The notes under the pieces: model-generated
Databases searched by the model: none
Told to the model about the DNA's origin: nothing
Seen by the model: the letters and a program-made list of their open reading frames with translations, nothing else
Program-made: the position numbers and the translations under genes
Assembly (NCBI GenBank): GCA_002358905.1
Contig: DEPT01000020.1
Location: 41,984 to 48,577, forward strand
Length of the DNA stretch: 6,594 bases
Origin: Akkermansiaceae bacterium UBA3385
GTDB lineage: Bacteria; Verrucomicrobiota; Verrucomicrobiia; Verrucomicrobiales; Akkermansiaceae
Direction of reading: 5' to 3'
Shown here: piece after piece, positions 6,443-6,594 of the stretch
How positions within the stretch are numbered: position 1 is the first letter of the stretch
Layout: the number at the start of each line of letters is the position of its first letter

Positions 6443-6449
6443 CTCCTTT
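6443..6449 (-). promoter_or_regulatory. Ribosome binding site fixing the yejB start
   Basis: AAAGGAG (6449-6443) stands 4 nt before the ATG at 6438-6436. It is the only clear Shine-Dalgarno among the five protein genes in the window and argues for this start rather than the upstream ATG at 6489 or the downstream one at 6423. Confidence 0.75.
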
Positions 6450-6489
6450 CTACGCTGAGTTGCAAGTTTTCATTATGCCCGCACAACAT

Positions 6490-6498
6490 ATTTTATCA
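6490..6498 (-). promoter_or_regulatory. Possible extended -10 promoter of the importer operon
   Basis: TGATAAAAT (6498-6490) fits an extended -10 element (TGn plus TAAAAT) and lies between the tRNA terminator and yejB. The predicted start near 6483 gives a leader of about 45 nt. No good -35 is seen: the region 17-18 bp upstream is the T-tract of the terminator (TTTTCT). A transcript must begin here or read through the terminator, so a promoter in this short gap is expected, but its exact position is uncertain. Confidence 0.4.
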
Positions 6499-6514
6499 CG
6501 TGCGCGCGATGCAG

Positions 6515-6549
6515 AAAAACGAAAGGGCGACCTGAGTCACAGGCCACCC
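6515..6549 (-). terminator. Rho-independent terminator after the tRNA gene
   Basis: The minus strand reads GGGTGGCCTG (6549-6540), loop TGACT, then CAGGTCGCCC (6534-6525). These form a 10-bp stem with two G-U pairs, directly followed by TTTCGTTTTT (6524-6515). It lies 23 nt after the tRNA 3' end and 76 nt before the yejB start, so it should end tRNA transcription and insulate the importer operon. Confidence 0.85.
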
Positions 6550-6572
6550 CTCACCTCTCATACAAAACTGAG

Positions 6573-6594
6573 TACCCCCTCGCGGACTCGAACC
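6573..6594 (-). tRNA. tRNA 3' fragment (T-arm and acceptor strand), identity unknown
   Basis: The minus strand from the window edge reads GG, T-loop TTCGAGT (6592-6586), T-stem 3' strand CCGCG (6585-6581), acceptor 3' strand AGGGGGT (6580-6574) and discriminator A (6573). GGTTCGAGTCC is the near-universal T-arm signature. The next bases are CTC, so CCA is not encoded and would be added enzymatically. The anticodon and 5' half are outside the window; the amino acid cannot be named. The predicted 5' acceptor strand would be ACCCCCT, or GCCCCCT with a G-U pair. The immediately following intrinsic terminator supports a real tRNA gene. Confidence 0.8.

Noticed and set aside
6437..6465. TTGCAA-17 bp-TAGAAT promoter-like pair on the minus strand
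   Set aside because: It overlaps the Shine-Dalgarno and start codon of yejB. A transcript from it would begin after the chosen start, so it is more likely chance, though it could only serve the ATG at 6423.
6439..6489. Longer yejB starting at the ATG at 6489
   Set aside because: The extra 17 residues do not resemble a permease N-terminus, and the strong AAAGGAG lies inside them, right before the ATG at 6438.
6573..6594. tRNA 3' end as an integration site for a mobile element
   Set aside because: No integrase, direct repeat of the tRNA end or other mobile-element gene is visible in the window.
1..6594. CRISPR array, insertion sequence or large repeats
   Set aside because: No regularly spaced repeats, transposase motifs or terminal inverted repeats were seen by eye; the window is almost fully coding.

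Overview
All features in this window read on the minus strand. Transcription therefore runs from high to low coordinates: the 3' end of a tRNA and its terminator, a four-gene peptide-type ABC importer operon (permease, permease, lipoprotein binding protein, ATPase), then the start of aspS. The sequence is moderately GC-rich. Genes within the operon overlap or nearly touch, and only the first has an obvious Shine-Dalgarno sequence. The binding protein is a lipoprotein, which points to a Gram-negative-type envelope. The aspartyl-tRNA synthetase N-terminus, the CCA-less tRNA and the weak use of Shine-Dalgarno signals would fit a Verrucomicrobiota/Akkermansia-like bacterium, but this is a low-confidence guess from general impression.

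Region by region (+ coordinates): 1-164 is the first 54 codons of aspS, cut by the window edge. 165-299 is intergenic. It holds a very good sigma70-type promoter for aspS (TTGACA, 16 bp, TAGAAT) and two mutually exclusive hairpins in the predicted leader. 300-1286 is an OppD/DppD-type ATPase. 1283-3496 is a YejA-like family 5 solute-binding lipoprotein. 3499-5094 is a YejE/OppC-like permease. 5098-6438 is a YejB/OppB-like permease. 6439-6514 holds the Shine-Dalgarno of the first gene and a possible extended -10 promoter. 6515-6549 is a strong intrinsic terminator for the tRNA. 6573-6594 is the T-arm and acceptor 3' strand of the tRNA.

The four genes should form one inner-membrane importer for peptides or peptide-like compounds. 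YejA captures the substrate outside the membrane, YejB and YejE form the channel, and the ATPase drives it. The core proteins resemble the Yej branch (YejABEF in enterobacteria), but the complex is built differently. Both permeases carry about 100-residue insertions in periplasmic loops, and the one in YejE looks like MORN/YwqK-type repeats. YejE also has two extra N-terminal membrane helices. The binding protein has about 140 extra residues before its fold and an Asp at +2 of the lipid-modified Cys. The ATPase is a single half-size domain with no partner in the window, and its C-terminal cysteines are rearranged. These additions to the periplasmic side are the most interesting content here. 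They are inferred from remembered family lengths and motifs and need a database comparison.
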